Shown here: positions 7,547 to 16,531 of the stretch, piece after piece
How the letters are laid out: every line of letters begins with the position of its first letter
Position numbering within the stretch: position 1 is the first letter of the stretch
NCBI GenBank assembly: GCA_020072965.1
Contig: JAIQFY010000013.1
Coordinates: 1-64,000 of the forward strand
DNA from: Terriglobia bacterium
GTDB lineage: Bacteria > Acidobacteriota > Terriglobia > JAIQFV01
Direction of reading: 5' to 3'
DNA: 64,000 bases
Notes under the pieces: model-generated
What the model saw: the letters and a program-made list of their open reading frames with translations, nothing else
Database searches by the model: none
Told to the model about the DNA's origin: nothing
Program-made: the position numbers and the translations under genes

Positions 7547-9930
7547 GGGCGCAGCACGGTCATATAAAATTCTTCTTTACTCTGCTGGTGGGGTTAGTGA
7601 TTGGCCTCAATCTGATGACGGCGCCGGCCTGGTCCGGCGAGGTCAATGCGGGCCCACCCTCTGTTACAACATCGAATTCCGCCCGGCCTCTCGTCGTGCA
7701 AGGCGTGAACATTCGCCCCGAGGGCGGAAAACTCATCATCGACGTGCGGACCAACGGCAACCCCACGTACAAGAGCTTTGAGTTGGAGAACCCGCAGCGG
7801 GTCGTGGTCGATGTGGCCAATGCCGTCCTGGAGACGGAACAACATCATTTCCCCGTTGATCAGGCCAACATTCGATCCGTCCGGCTGGCCCAGTTCTCCA
7901 GCACCGCTCCGCAGACCGTTCGCGCGGTCATCACCTTTAGGAGCAAAGTGCCGTACGTCTTTTCGCGCGACGGCAACTCGATCCGCATGGTCGTGGACAA
8001 GGGTGACAAGGCTGCGGAAACGGCACTCAAGACGCCTCCTCCCGCGCCGGCGGCGAAGACCGATAAACCTTCAACTCCTCCGGCTGTAGCCCGCGTGGAA
8101 AAAGCTTCAACACCCCCAGAGCGAAAGTCGGTGCAGATTGCCCCTCCCAAACCTCCGGTTGCGATCAAGACTGAATCAGGCCCGCTGGTCGCCTCGCTAA
8201 AACCCACCGAGGTAGCGCTTCCCAAGGCTTCTGCTCCCGCTAAAGTGACTGACCCGACCGCCGGAAGAATAACGGTGGTGGAGAAGCAGAAAACTGACGT
8301 CAAGCCACTCGCTGCAGCAGGCAGTCCTGGCGACACCAAGCAAGCGGAAGCGGTAGCTGGTACGCCGGCAAAGGAGAAGGTCCAGGCTCCCCCCCCAAGG
8401 GAACCCACAAAAAAACCCGCTGAGAACCCAGCCGGCAACGCGGCACCAGCGGCTGCACTGGTAAAGACGGCCAGCGATAATGCCCCCATAAGCGTTGCCG
8501 CTGTGCAAACGCCATCGCCGGTCCCGCCCGCTCAGAATGTGGCGGCCTCCCAACAGGCTCCGGCACCTCCGCGGCCGACCGCTGCTCCGGTACCCCAAGC
8601 CGCCTCAAACGCTCCCATTGGCAGTGCGGCGGCTACCAGTGACATCATCTCGCTGGATCTTCGTGACGTGGATATCCGGGATTTCTTCCGGTTGATCCAC
8701 GAGGTGAGCGGTTTGAACGTCATCCTGGATCCCAGCGTGCGCGGGACTCTCACGATTGCACTGAAAGACGTTCCGTGGGAGCAAGCCCTTCGAATTGTCC
8801 TCCTGAACAATCAGTTGACCTCGAAATTGGAAGGGAATGTCCTCCGCATTGTGACCCTGAAGGGAGCTGAGGAAGAGAATATCGCCGAACGCAAAATGAA
8901 GGAAGCACAAGTGGCGATGCTGCAGGTTCAGGTGGAGCCCAGGAGGGTGTATACACGGATTCCGAACTACATGAAGGCGGATGATTTGAAGAAGGTGTTC
9001 GAGCAGTTGTTGGGGAAAGGCACCGACCTCGTTTATACCGACAAAGACACCAATACCGTGCTCGTCCGGACAACCCAGACTCGAATGGATGACCTCGATG
9101 CCGTCATGAAGAAGATGGATATCAAGAAGCAGCAGGTGGAAATCGAGGCCAGGGTCGTCACCGCCAACCGCAGTTTCCTGCGCGACCTGGGAGTTCAACT
9201 GGGGGCTCAGATATTTTCTACTGGAGCTAATGGGACACCGAGAAATATTCTTACCGGCTCACCCATTTCGGCTCTGAACAGTCCCAATGTTCGCCAGCCG
9301 CGACCCCCGGTATCATCCTCGCCACCTGCAACTACATTGGGCCAGCCCGTCCTCGGCCCGCTCCCGCTGAATATTAACCTGGGCGCGGCGGCCGCGACCA
9401 GTTCCCTGGGTTACGTGTTCAACGGCGCCAATGCCCTGATTGATGCCTTCATCACGGCCTCCGAATCCAAGGGTCTCGCCAAACTCCTGTCGAAGCCGAA
9501 AATCATTACTCGGAACCATGAAGAAGGGGAAGTGAACCAGGGGACGAAGATACCGATCCAGACGGTCGTGAATAGTACCGTGAGCACCGTCTATATTAAT
9601 GCCGTTCTCGACCTGACCGTGACCCCCCATATCACGGAGGAGGGAACAATTTTTTTGGATGTTAAAGTGACCCGCGACACGCCCGATTTTAACCAGTCGG
9701 TTGGCGGCATTCCCACGATTCAAACCCAATTTCTTCAGACCAAGGTTCTCCTCATCGATGGAGGAACCGTTGTGGTGGGGGGTGTGCTGATCGATGATAA
9801 CGAATACAATATTCGGCAGGTGCCCGGCCTGGGAAGTCTTCCCATCATCGGGAATGCCTTCAGGAATAAGTCGGTGACCCAAAGCACTCAAGAATTGCTT
9901 TTCTTCCTGACGCCGAAGATCATTCAATAG
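7543..9930 (+). CDS. pilQ: Type IV pilus secretin PilQ
   Basis: A 795-residue outer-membrane secretin, the pore for the pilus fibre. Order: signal peptide (1-32); AMIN domain (about 52-150), which in PilQ binds peptidoglycan; a long Ala/Pro/Lys-rich linker (about 160-365); secretin N0/STN domain (368-430, DLRDVDIRDFFRLIHEVSGL); N1 domain (470-535); and the C-terminal secretin barrel (about 545-795), ending VPGLGSLPIIGNAFR-x-ELLFFLTP. The linker is unusually long, and many Gram-negative PilQ proteins instead carry extra AMIN copies there. ATG overlaps the pilP TGA, giving translational coupling. An 11-bp stem follows the stop. Confidence 0.95.
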   Translation: MRAQHGHIKFFFTLLVGLVIGLNLMTAPAWSGEVNAGPPSVTTSNSARPLVVQGVNIRPEGGKLIIDVRTNGNPTYKSFELENPQRVVVDVANAVLETEQHHFPVDQANIRSVRLAQFSSTAPQTVRAVITFRSKVPYVFSRDGNSIRMVVDKGDKAAETALKTPPPAPAAKTDKPSTPPAVARVEKASTPPERKSVQIAPPKPPVAIKTESGPLVASLKPTEVALPKASAPAKVTDPTAGRITVVEKQKTDVKPLAAAGSPGDTKQAEAVAGTPAKEKVQAPPPREPTKKPAENPAGNAAPAAALVKTASDNAPISVAAVQTPSPVPPAQNVAASQQAPAPPRPTAAPVPQAASNAPIGSAAATSDIISLDLRDVDIRDFFRLIHEVSGLNVILDPSVRGTLTIALKDVPWEQALRIVLLNNQLTSKLEGNVLRIVTLKGAEEENIAERKMKEAQVAMLQVQVEPRRVYTRIPNYMKADDLKKVFEQLLGKGTDLVYTDKDTNTVLVRTTQTRMDDLDAVMKKMDIKKQQVEIEARVVTANRSFLRDLGVQLGAQIFSTGANGTPRNILTGSPISALNSPNVRQPRPPVSSSPPATTLGQPVLGPLPLNINLGAAAATSSLGYVFNGANALIDAFITASESKGLAKLLSKPKIITRNHEEGEVNQGTKIPIQTVVNSTVSTVYINAVLDLTVTPHITEEGTIFLDVKVTRDTPDFNQSVGGIPTIQTQFLQTKVLLIDGGTVVVGGVLIDDNEYNIRQVPGLGSLPIIGNAFRNKSVTQSTQELLFFLTPKIIQ

Positions 9931-9942
9931 TCCATCCCCGGG

Positions 9943-9967
9943 GAGGGCGGGCACAATGCCCGCCCTC
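9943..9967 (+). terminator. Stem-loop after pilQ
   Basis: GAGGGCGGGCA (9943-9953) and TGCCCGCCCTC (9957-9967) form a perfect 11-bp stem with a CAA loop, 12 bases after the pilQ stop. No T-run follows, so it may stabilise the message or act with Rho rather than terminate on its own. Confidence 0.5.
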
Positions 9968-10064
9968 GCTGGCGGATTCTGTCCAAAGATTCCAGTGAAT
10001 CTGATTGAAGCCTCCACCCGAGGCTGCAGCGGTTGGGCCTCGACGCCCAAAGGTATTCGAGTCC

Positions 10065-10427
10065 ATGTTGAACCAGACACTTGAGGCCATCAGTCAGAAG
10101 GTCCGGGGAACGGTCGCGGTGATGGTGGTGGGGCTGGACGGCTTCATTATCGAGCAACAAGCCGGCCCCGACATTGACCTCTCGCTGGAAGCCGTGGCCG
10201 CCGAGATAGCTACCTTGCTCCGACAGACCCAAACCACAACGACTGATATGAATGTCGGAGGCCTTGAGGAAATGGATTTAAGAACGGAGCAGTTCTATAT
10301 CCTCGTCCAAAAAATCACCAACGATTATTTTTTGTGCCTCATTCAGAAATTGGATGGATTATTTGGACGGGCCCGGTTTGAGCTCAGAAAAGCAAAATCC
10401 TTGCTGGCAAGCGAGTTCGTCATTTAG
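10065..10427 (+). CDS. Roadblock/LC7-domain protein
   Basis: A 120-residue single-domain protein. The pattern (LNQTLEAISQKVRGTVAVMV, GLDGFIIEQQ, then VAAEIATLLRQ and KITNDYFLCLIQK) fits the Roadblock/LC7 fold, the family of MglB, which regulates small Ras-like GTPases such as MglA. In Myxococcus MglA/MglB set cell polarity for type IV pili, so its place 134 bases after pilQ is suggestive. No GTPase gene is in the window. ATG at 10065 opens the conserved domain; the frame is open further upstream but has no ribosome site there. Confidence 0.8.
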   Translation: MLNQTLEAISQKVRGTVAVMVVGLDGFIIEQQAGPDIDLSLEAVAAEIATLLRQTQTTTTDMNVGGLEEMDLRTEQFYILVQKITNDYFLCLIQKLDGLFGRARFELRKAKSLLASEFVI

Positions 10428-10942
10428 GTATTTGAGGGTCCGGTCAAACCCGGCCGGCGAGCCCTGTGACGAACCCTTCGGACCCCAAGGCCCCACACCT
10501 GTCTCAACCCCTTTTCTCCACAAACTGAAATCTGCCACCCATTCCGCATTGAAACTTGAGAATGTTTTTGAGCGATTCTCCGGTCATGCTCCGGGTGGCC
10601 GGAGAGATTGGGATTGATCGGATCAATCCGCTCAATCGGACTGCTCCCCGAGCCCCGTTTCGATACCTCTATTCGAGCAACCCGGTTTGCAGGATTGGCG
10701 TATCGTCACTTGATCAACAGCAGGACGGTGAAAGCAAAATCATTCTTCACCCCAACAGGGTGCTAATGGTAGAATTGTTTGAAACCTAAGAAGGGTGTCC
10801 CGACAGGTCGCCAAAGGGGACCGGAGCCTAACCTCCCGATCAGAGTGGTCAAGTCAGGCCTGTGCGTGTTTTCGGATTTTATGGCTTCATGAAGTGAAGG
10901 GAATGAGATGTTTGTTCCCTGTCTTCATTTAGCACCTCCACT
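10428..10942. other. Intergenic region, roadblock gene to peptidase gene
   Basis: 515 bases with no convincing gene. The open frame 10556-10789 lacks a ribosome site and familiar sequence. The region contains the palindrome at 10611-10629 (separate entry) and presumably the promoter of the peptidase-accBC-thiE run. No clear -35/-10 pair could be picked. Confidence 0.5.
10611..10629. promoter_or_regulatory. Perfect palindrome, possible operator
   Basis: GGATTGATC (10611-10619), one central G, then GATCAATCC (10621-10629). Nine-base arms with a one-base centre suit a dimeric repressor site or a very short hairpin. It lies about 315 bases before the peptidase gene. Function unknown. Confidence 0.35.
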
Positions 10943-12019
10943 ATGAAACGGTCTAATCCCATCCGACAGCTCCAGAAGAATCTCGAAGAACTGAAGCTCG
11001 ATGCCATCCTAATCAGTCATCGTCCCAATATCTTTTATCTCACCGGGTTTACCGGATCTTCTGCCGCCCTCCTCGTTTTCAGGCATTCAGCCGTGTTTCT
11101 CACGGACGGCCGTTATACTGAACAGGCGGCGCGGGAGGTCAAGGATGTTCGGATCAGATGGGCGCGGGATGGACTGATGCCGGAGGCTGCTTCGGTCGCG
11201 TCAAAGCACGGGGCTCGCCGGGTCGCATTTGAGTCGCGTCACATTACCCATGATATGTACCTTTGGCTGAGACGGGCGCTCCGCTCTAAGAGTCAACTGG
11301 TTCCCTGTATTGACTGGGTGGAGGAACTCCGGGCGGTGAAGACGTCCGAGGAGGTGGCGAAGATCCGCGCCTCGCTGCGGACCGTGATGGCTGCGTTTGA
11401 GGAAACCCTGCCGGTGGTACGCCCCGGGATTCGGGAGAGGGATTTAAGCGCCGAGCTCGAATATCGCATGAAACGGCATGGGGCGCAGAAGGTTTCATTT
11501 GATTTAATTGTGGCCTCAGGCCCGCGCTCCGCATTGCCCCATGGCATTGCCTCCGAGCGAAGAGTTCGCAGAAATGAGTTTCTGGTTTTTGACCTCGGTG
11601 CTATACTGCGCGGATATTCGAGTGACTTCACACGTACAGTTTACGTGGGACGACCTTCGGCAAGGGCTCGTGAGATTTACAAAACCGTAGCGGAAAGCCA
11701 GGCAAGTGCCATTGCAGGAATCGGAGCGGGCGTTCCTGCGGCCCAGATCGACTATCTCGCAAGAAATGTTATCGAGCGAAAGGGTTATGGAAGGAATTTC
11801 GTCCACAGCACGGGCCATGGGATTGGCGTGGAAGTCCATGAAGCTCCATTGATCGGTACCCGCAGCACGGCAATCCTCAGGGCCGGACAAGTCATTACCG
11901 TTGAACCCGGTATTTACATCCCTCACTTTGGTGGTGTGCGCATTGAAGACATCGTGGTAGTGGGAGATCGGGGTTGCCACAATTTGACAGAAACAACCAG
12001 AGAGTTCATCACTCTTTAA
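10943..12019 (+). CDS. Xaa-Pro aminopeptidase/dipeptidase, M24 family
   Basis: A 358-residue cytoplasmic metallopeptidase that releases residues next to proline. The N-terminal creatinase domain (about 1-125, with NIFYLTGFTGSSAALLV) is followed by the pita-bread catalytic domain. The five dinuclear-metal ligands are visible: two Asp in FDLGAILRGYSSDFTRT, the His in HSTGHGIGVEVHE, and two Glu in VEPGIYIPHFGGVRIED. The size fits short PepP/PepQ-type enzymes of Gram-positive style, and M24 peptidases are often found directly before accB, as here (25 bases away). Confidence 0.9.
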   Translation: MKRSNPIRQLQKNLEELKLDAILISHRPNIFYLTGFTGSSAALLVFRHSAVFLTDGRYTEQAAREVKDVRIRWARDGLMPEAASVASKHGARRVAFESRHITHDMYLWLRRALRSKSQLVPCIDWVEELRAVKTSEEVAKIRASLRTVMAAFEETLPVVRPGIRERDLSAELEYRMKRHGAQKVSFDLIVASGPRSALPHGIASERRVRRNEFLVFDLGAILRGYSSDFTRTVYVGRPSARAREIYKTVAESQASAIAGIGAGVPAAQIDYLARNVIERKGYGRNFVHSTGHGIGVEVHEAPLIGTRSTAILRAGQVITVEPGIYIPHFGGVRIEDIVVVGDRGCHNLTETTREFITL

Positions 12020-12044
12020 TCCACCAATCAGGTTAACCTCTCCG

Positions 12045-12572
12045 ATGAAGAAGACAGTAGCCAAACCGAATGAAGTGGCGGCGATGGATATGGATGAAAT
12101 CCGGCGGCTCATTGATTTGGGCGAGAAAAAAGGGCTCTCGGAATTTGAGGTTGAAAAATCCGGGGTGCGGGTGCGCATCAAATACAGCCGGGGGGCCGAG
12201 TTTATTCGGGTGCCGCCGGGCGGTGTGGCGACAAATCCGGGTGTCCCGGTGGAAGGCCTCGTCCAGTCGGCGGAGAACTCCGTGTCCACCGCGCCCCTCC
12301 CTCCCGTCCCCGAGGAATTAGAAGACAAAGAACGTTACGTGGTCAAATCTCCAATCGTGGGGACCTTCTATGCGTCTCCGGACCCCACCGCGCCGTCATT
12401 TGTGAAGGTGGGAGATCGCGTGAAGGCCGGACAGGTGTTGTGCATTGTGGAAGCCATGAAGCTGATGAATGAAATTGAGTCGGAGGTCTCAGGGGAGCTA
12501 ATCAAGGTGTATGTAGAGAATGCCCAGCCCGTTGAGTATGGCGAGCCTCTCTTTGCGATCCGGGTGAGTTAG
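12045..12572 (+). CDS. accB: Acetyl-CoA carboxylase biotin carboxyl carrier protein
   Basis: A 175-residue carrier subunit of acetyl-CoA carboxylase, the first committed step of fatty-acid synthesis. The N-terminal segment (about 14-50) is the helix-plus-strand region typical of AccB. A Pro/Ala-rich flexible linker follows (about 55-95), then the biotinyl domain. The biotin-accepting lysine is K139 in [11 protein letters not shown]. It is followed by accC, and together they give the biotin carboxylase half of the enzyme; accA and accD are not in the window. Confidence 0.95.
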   Translation: MKKTVAKPNEVAAMDMDEIRRLIDLGEKKGLSEFEVEKSGVRVRIKYSRGAEFIRVPPGGVATNPGVPVEGLVQSAENSVSTAPLPPVPEELEDKERYVVKSPIVGTFYASPDPTAPSFVKVGDRVKAGQVLCIVEAMKLMNEIESEVSGELIKVYVENAQPVEYGEPLFAIRVS

Positions 12573-12667
12573 TCGGAGCCTGGAAACGGCCCGCGGGATG
12601 TCTCCCCGATGAAAGAGCCTCCAGAGTGGTCCAGTACCTTGGTCGAGTTCCCGGCATTTCAGCCCCT

Positions 12668-14026
12668 ATGTTCAAAAAAATTTTAATCGCCAATCGCGGC
12701 GAAATCGCGTTGCGCGTCATCTGTGCCTGCAAGGAATTGGGGATAAATACTGTTGCCGTCTATTCCGAAGCGGACCGCAACTCGCTTCATGTGCGATTTG
12801 CCGATGAAGCGGTTTGCATTGGTCCTGCGCGGAGCAGTGAGAGCTATCTGAACATCCCCAGTATCATCAGCGCAGCCGAGATCACCAATGTCGACGCCAT
12901 TCATCCCGGCTACGGATATCTTTCCGAGAGCGCCTATTTTGCTGAAGTCTGTCAGTCCTGCCATCTGACTTTCATCGGCCCGACCCCTCCAATGATCCGG
13001 TTGATGGGGGACAAGGCGAAGGCCCGGGCCGCGATGCGTGAGGCGGGTCTTCCGATTCTGCCCGGCAGCGAAGGGATTCTTGAGGACGAGACGGAAGCTG
13101 AAGCGGTCGCCCTGGAGATAGGCTTTCCGGTGATCATTAAAGCCTCCGCGGGCGGAGGGGGACGCGGCATGCGCGTCGTGCGCAGCCTGGAAGAATTGCG
13201 CGCATCGTTTCGAACCGCCCAGATGGAAGCGACCCACGCCTTCGGAATTGAAGATGTCTATATTGAAAAGTACGTTGAGCATCCACGCCATATCGAATTT
13301 CAAGTCCTGGCGGACTCGCACGGCCGCGTCGTTCATCTGGGCGAGAGGGAATGCACGATTCAGCGGCGGCATCAGAAGGTCCTGGAAGAATCTCCTTCAC
13401 CGGCCGTGGACTGCGCGCTGCGCTCCTCCATGGGAAGCCGCGTCGTGAAGGCGCTGGAAGCCGTCGGTTACCTCAACGCCGGGACGATGGAATTTCTCTT
13501 GGATGAGGACAGGAATTTTTACTTCATGGAAATGAACACGCGTATTCAGGTGGAGCATCCGGTGACCGAGTTCGTGACGGGGCTGGACCTGGTGCGGAAG
13601 CAGATCCTGATCGCGGCCGGCGGAGGAATTGACACGATTTGTTCTGAAATGAGGTTGCGCGGCCACGCCATCGAGTGCCGGATCAATGCCGAGGATCCGG
13701 ACACGTTTCAACCGTGTGCCGGCCAGATTACGGCGTGGCATCCGCCCAGCGGCACCGGCGTCCGCGTGGACACGGCCATGTACGCAGAATCCGAAGTCAC
13801 CCCCTATTACGATTCTTTGATTGCAAAGGTTATTGTTCACGCAAAGAACCGGGAGGAGGCGATCCGCCGGATGAATCGTGCCCTGGATATGTTCATCGTG
13901 GAAGGGATCAAGACGAATATCCCGCTGCATCAGCGGATCATCTGCGATCCCGATTTCGTGGCGGGGAATTTCGACACGCGGTTCTTGGAACGGTACGCCG
14001 GAAGAGCCTCTCGTAAGGTAGCCTAG
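12668..14026 (+). CDS. accC: Acetyl-CoA carboxylase biotin carboxylase subunit
   Basis: A 452-residue ATP-grasp enzyme that carboxylates the biotin of AccB with bicarbonate and ATP. It begins [18 protein letters not shown], the invariant N-terminus. The glycine-rich ATP loop [14 protein letters not shown] is at about 158-171, and [14 protein letters not shown] near 287-300 carries catalytic residues. Length is standard. ATG at 12668 is chosen on homology over an in-frame start at 12626. A 95-base gap separates it from accB, and thiE begins five bases after its stop. Confidence 0.96.
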   Translation: MFKKILIANRGEIALRVICACKELGINTVAVYSEADRNSLHVRFADEAVCIGPARSSESYLNIPSIISAAEITNVDAIHPGYGYLSESAYFAEVCQSCHLTFIGPTPPMIRLMGDKAKARAAMREAGLPILPGSEGILEDETEAEAVALEIGFPVIIKASAGGGGRGMRVVRSLEELRASFRTAQMEATHAFGIEDVYIEKYVEHPRHIEFQVLADSHGRVVHLGERECTIQRRHQKVLEESPSPAVDCALRSSMGSRVVKALEAVGYLNAGTMEFLLDEDRNFYFMEMNTRIQVEHPVTEFVTGLDLVRKQILIAAGGGIDTICSEMRLRGHAIECRINAEDPDTFQPCAGQITAWHPPSGTGVRVDTAMYAESEVTPYYDSLIAKVIVHAKNREEAIRRMNRALDMFIVEGIKTNIPLHQRIICDPDFVAGNFDTRFLERYAGRASRKVA

Positions 14027-14031
14027 CCGGG

Positions 14032-14652
14032 ATGCGACTGGAAAAGCTCTACGCGATTCTCGATCCTTCAATTCGAAGTGATCTCTCCTTGCTCACGATC
14101 GCCGGGCGACTCCTGGAGGGCGGTGCCCGGTGGTTTCAATACCGCAAGAAATCGGCTGCGAGCGGCGAGATGTTAGCGGATGTGACCACGCTCCTGCGGG
14201 CGGCCCGGGCGATGAAGGCCCGGGTGGTGGTCAATGACCGGGCCGATGTGGCATGGTTGGCACAGGCTCATGGGGTGCATGTGGGCCAATCCGACTTGAA
14301 TGTGGAGCAAGTTCGTAAGATCCTGGGCCCCCGGAAAATGGTCGGAATTTCGACGCATGGCCTGGATCAAGCCCTTGCGGCTGCCAACACAAGCGCCACC
14401 TACATTGCCCTTGGTCCTATTTTCCCCACGAATACAAAAAAGGATTCCGAGCCGGTTGTAGGCCTCGAGGGTCTGCGCGAAGTGCGCAAGTACATCACGG
14501 CCCCCATCGTAGCAATCGGGGGAATTACAGCCGACAACGCGGGGGATGTTATCGCGGCGGGAGCAGATTCGGTCGCAGTAATCAGCGATTTGCTCCGCGC
14601 AGAGGACATCGCCGCGCGGACGCGGCTTTTTTTGAAAGTGCTGGGAAAGTGA
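14032..14652 (+). CDS. thiE: Thiamine-phosphate synthase
   Basis: A 206-residue TIM-barrel enzyme that joins HMP-pyrophosphate and the thiazole phosphate to give thiamine phosphate. Recognisable family signatures are WFQYRKKSAASGEML (pyrophosphate-binding region, about 28-42), VVVNDRADVAWLAQAHGVHV with GQSDLNVEQVR (about 65-95), and ALGPIFPTNTKKD and GLREVRKYITAPIVAIGGI (about 125-165). It lies immediately after accC, so it is probably on the same message. No TPP riboswitch is seen before it, and no other thi gene is nearby. Confidence 0.92.
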   Translation: MRLEKLYAILDPSIRSDLSLLTIAGRLLEGGARWFQYRKKSAASGEMLADVTTLLRAARAMKARVVVNDRADVAWLAQAHGVHVGQSDLNVEQVRKILGPRKMVGISTHGLDQALAAANTSATYIALGPIFPTNTKKDSEPVVGLEGLREVRKYITAPIVAIGGITADNAGDVIAAGADSVAVISDLLRAEDIAARTRLFLKVLGK

Positions 14653-14655
14653 TGG

Positions 14656-14858
14656 AGAGCAGTGGGCAGTGAGCAGTGAGCAATGGGCGGGGCGGAATTG
14701 ACAGCGCTGAGTTATCGGGTCTCTGAAACCAGGAAGCAATGGAAGACCAGCTCCATTCCTGCTCGAAGATTTCGAGATTATAAGATCCTTCCAGGGAAAT
14801 TCTGGAGAGTCTGACCCGTATTTTACTGCCCACTGAACACTGAACACTGAGCACTGCC
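14656..14858. repeat. Gene-less element bounded by inverted AGCAGTG-type repeats
   Basis: The left arm (about 14656-14686) is a short-period run of AGCAGTGGGCAGTGAGCAGT type. The right arm (about 14824-14858) is its reverse complement, CACTGAACACTGAACACTGA type. About 135 bases between them encode nothing recognisable. The plan matches the arms around the two S23/IVP genes in this window, with a different unit sequence, so this may be an empty or decayed member of the same class. Confidence 0.5.
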
Positions 14859-14879
14859 AACTTCTTCCAGGAGTATCTG

Positions 14880-16295
14880 ATGTCCCCTGAACCCTCTACT
14901 GGGCGTGCAGAGCTTGTCAAAGGGCTTGGACTGTTCTCATCGACCACCATGGTGATGGGGTCGATGATCGGGTCCGGCATTTTCATCGTCTCCGCTGACA
15001 TGGCGTCTCAAGTCAAATCACCCGGGTTCCTGTTGCTGGCCTGGGTGGTGACCGGAATCGTGACGATCATCGGGGCTCTCTCCTATGGTGAGTTGGCAGC
15101 CGCCATGCCCCGTGCGGGGGGGCAGTATGTTTACTTGCGGGAGGCCTTTGGTCCGATGTGGGGATATTTGTACGGCTGGACGATGTTTTTTGTGATCCAG
15201 ACTGGGACCATTGCGGCCGTGGCCGTAGCGTTTGGCAAGTTTCTCAGCGCTTTCTTTCCGGGTGTCTCCCTGGATCCGCGATGGCACCTCTTCACACTCC
15301 ACAACTGGTCTGTGGGAGTCAGTACCGGACAGCTCGCGGCCATTGCAGCACTGCTCTTTCTCGGCTTCACGAACTGCCTCGGGATTCGATGGGGCGCGGC
15401 AATTCAGAATTTGACGACCGTGTGCAAGACGGCCGGTTTGATGGGTTTGATTCTCCTGGCCATTTTGTACGCCCGGGGCGATTGGTCACACCTTTCTCCG
15501 TTGAAACCTTCCGGGGCGGATCCCTGGTCGCTGGGATATCTTTTTATATTTGGAGGAGCGCTGGTCGGGTCGCTGTTCTCCGCCGATGCATGGAATAATG
15601 TCACCTTCACCGCCAGCGAGGTCAAGAATCCGAAACGCAATCTACCCCTTGCTCTGGCGCTTGGAACGATGATTGTTATCGGACTGTATCTTCTGGCAAA
15701 TTTTGGATACCTTCATGTCATGTCCCTGGACGAGATCATGGCCTTTAACGAATCGAAACGGCCGCAAACCTTGACGTTGGGGGTCCAGGTCGCCAATATC
15801 GTGGGAGGCGCTCTCTGGGGAAGGCTGCTTTTGGCGGCCATCCTGATCTCGGTCTTTGGCACGATGAACGGGATGTCGCTCGCAGGGGCCAGAGTCTATT
15901 ACGCCATGGCTCAGGATGGGGTATTTTTTAATCGGCTTGGCAAGATCCACCCTCGCTATCACACGCCGGCATTCGCCCTGGTGGTTCAAGCGATCTATGC
16001 TTCCGTGCTGACCCTCTCTGGAAAGTATAACGAGTTGTTGGATCTCGTCATGTTTGCGGTCATGATCTTTTACGTCATGACCGTTGCGGGGCTCTTCGTC
16101 TTGAGGCGAAAGCAACCCCGGCTCGAACGGCCCTATCGCGCCATCGGATATCCACTCCTGCCGGGGCTTTACATAGTTCTTGCGGCCCTGATCAGTATTG
16201 CCATCTTGCACGAAAAGCCGTATGCATTGCCCGGATTATTGATCACGCTCTCAGGGATCCCATTTTATTTTCTGTGGAAGAGGACGAAAGCCTGA
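14880..16295 (+). CDS. Amino acid permease, APC superfamily
   Basis: A 471-residue integral membrane protein with about 12 hydrophobic helices. TM1 carries the unwound substrate-binding motif GSMIGSGIF (about residues 22-30), and the region GARVYYAMAQDGVFFNRLGKIHPRYHTPAF (about 340-370, TM8 to loop 8-9) is typical of amino acid/polyamine/organocation exchangers such as the LAT/YfnA-like groups. The substrate cannot be set from sequence. It sits directly after the repeat element and is followed, 236 bases on, by a second APC transporter of a different subgroup. Confidence 0.88.
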   Translation: MSPEPSTGRAELVKGLGLFSSTTMVMGSMIGSGIFIVSADMASQVKSPGFLLLAWVVTGIVTIIGALSYGELAAAMPRAGGQYVYLREAFGPMWGYLYGWTMFFVIQTGTIAAVAVAFGKFLSAFFPGVSLDPRWHLFTLHNWSVGVSTGQLAAIAALLFLGFTNCLGIRWGAAIQNLTTVCKTAGLMGLILLAILYARGDWSHLSPLKPSGADPWSLGYLFIFGGALVGSLFSADAWNNVTFTASEVKNPKRNLPLALALGTMIVIGLYLLANFGYLHVMSLDEIMAFNESKRPQTLTLGVQVANIVGGALWGRLLLAAILISVFGTMNGMSLAGARVYYAMAQDGVFFNRLGKIHPRYHTPAFALVVQAIYASVLTLSGKYNELLDLVMFAVMIFYVMTVAGLFVLRRKQPRLERPYRAIGYPLLPGLYIVLAALISIAILHEKPYALPGLLITLSGIPFYFLWKRTKA

Positions 16296-16531
16296 GGATG
16301 TCCGTCTCGTCCCTTATTTTACCCGCTTGTCTCAAGACTCAATGGAATCATTGGCGTGGTCGGGATGCCTATTTCCCTTGACATCTCCATGACGCTGCTT
16401 AGAATGGCTGGAACTTCGGAGGCGCGCCCGGCGTCTTCAGAAGGAAACCCGCCGGGGGATGAAGTGCCAGTCGCTGTCTTCGGCCAGGCCCGCGAGAACC
16501 ACTCGATAAGTACACTTTAGAGGAGAAGTGC

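Noticed and set aside
13990-14040. TPP riboswitch before thiE
   Set aside because: thiE starts five bases after accC and no thi-box sequence is present.
14656-14858. CRISPR array
   Set aside because: The units are 7-10 bases with no unique spacers, and the two arms are inverted rather than direct.
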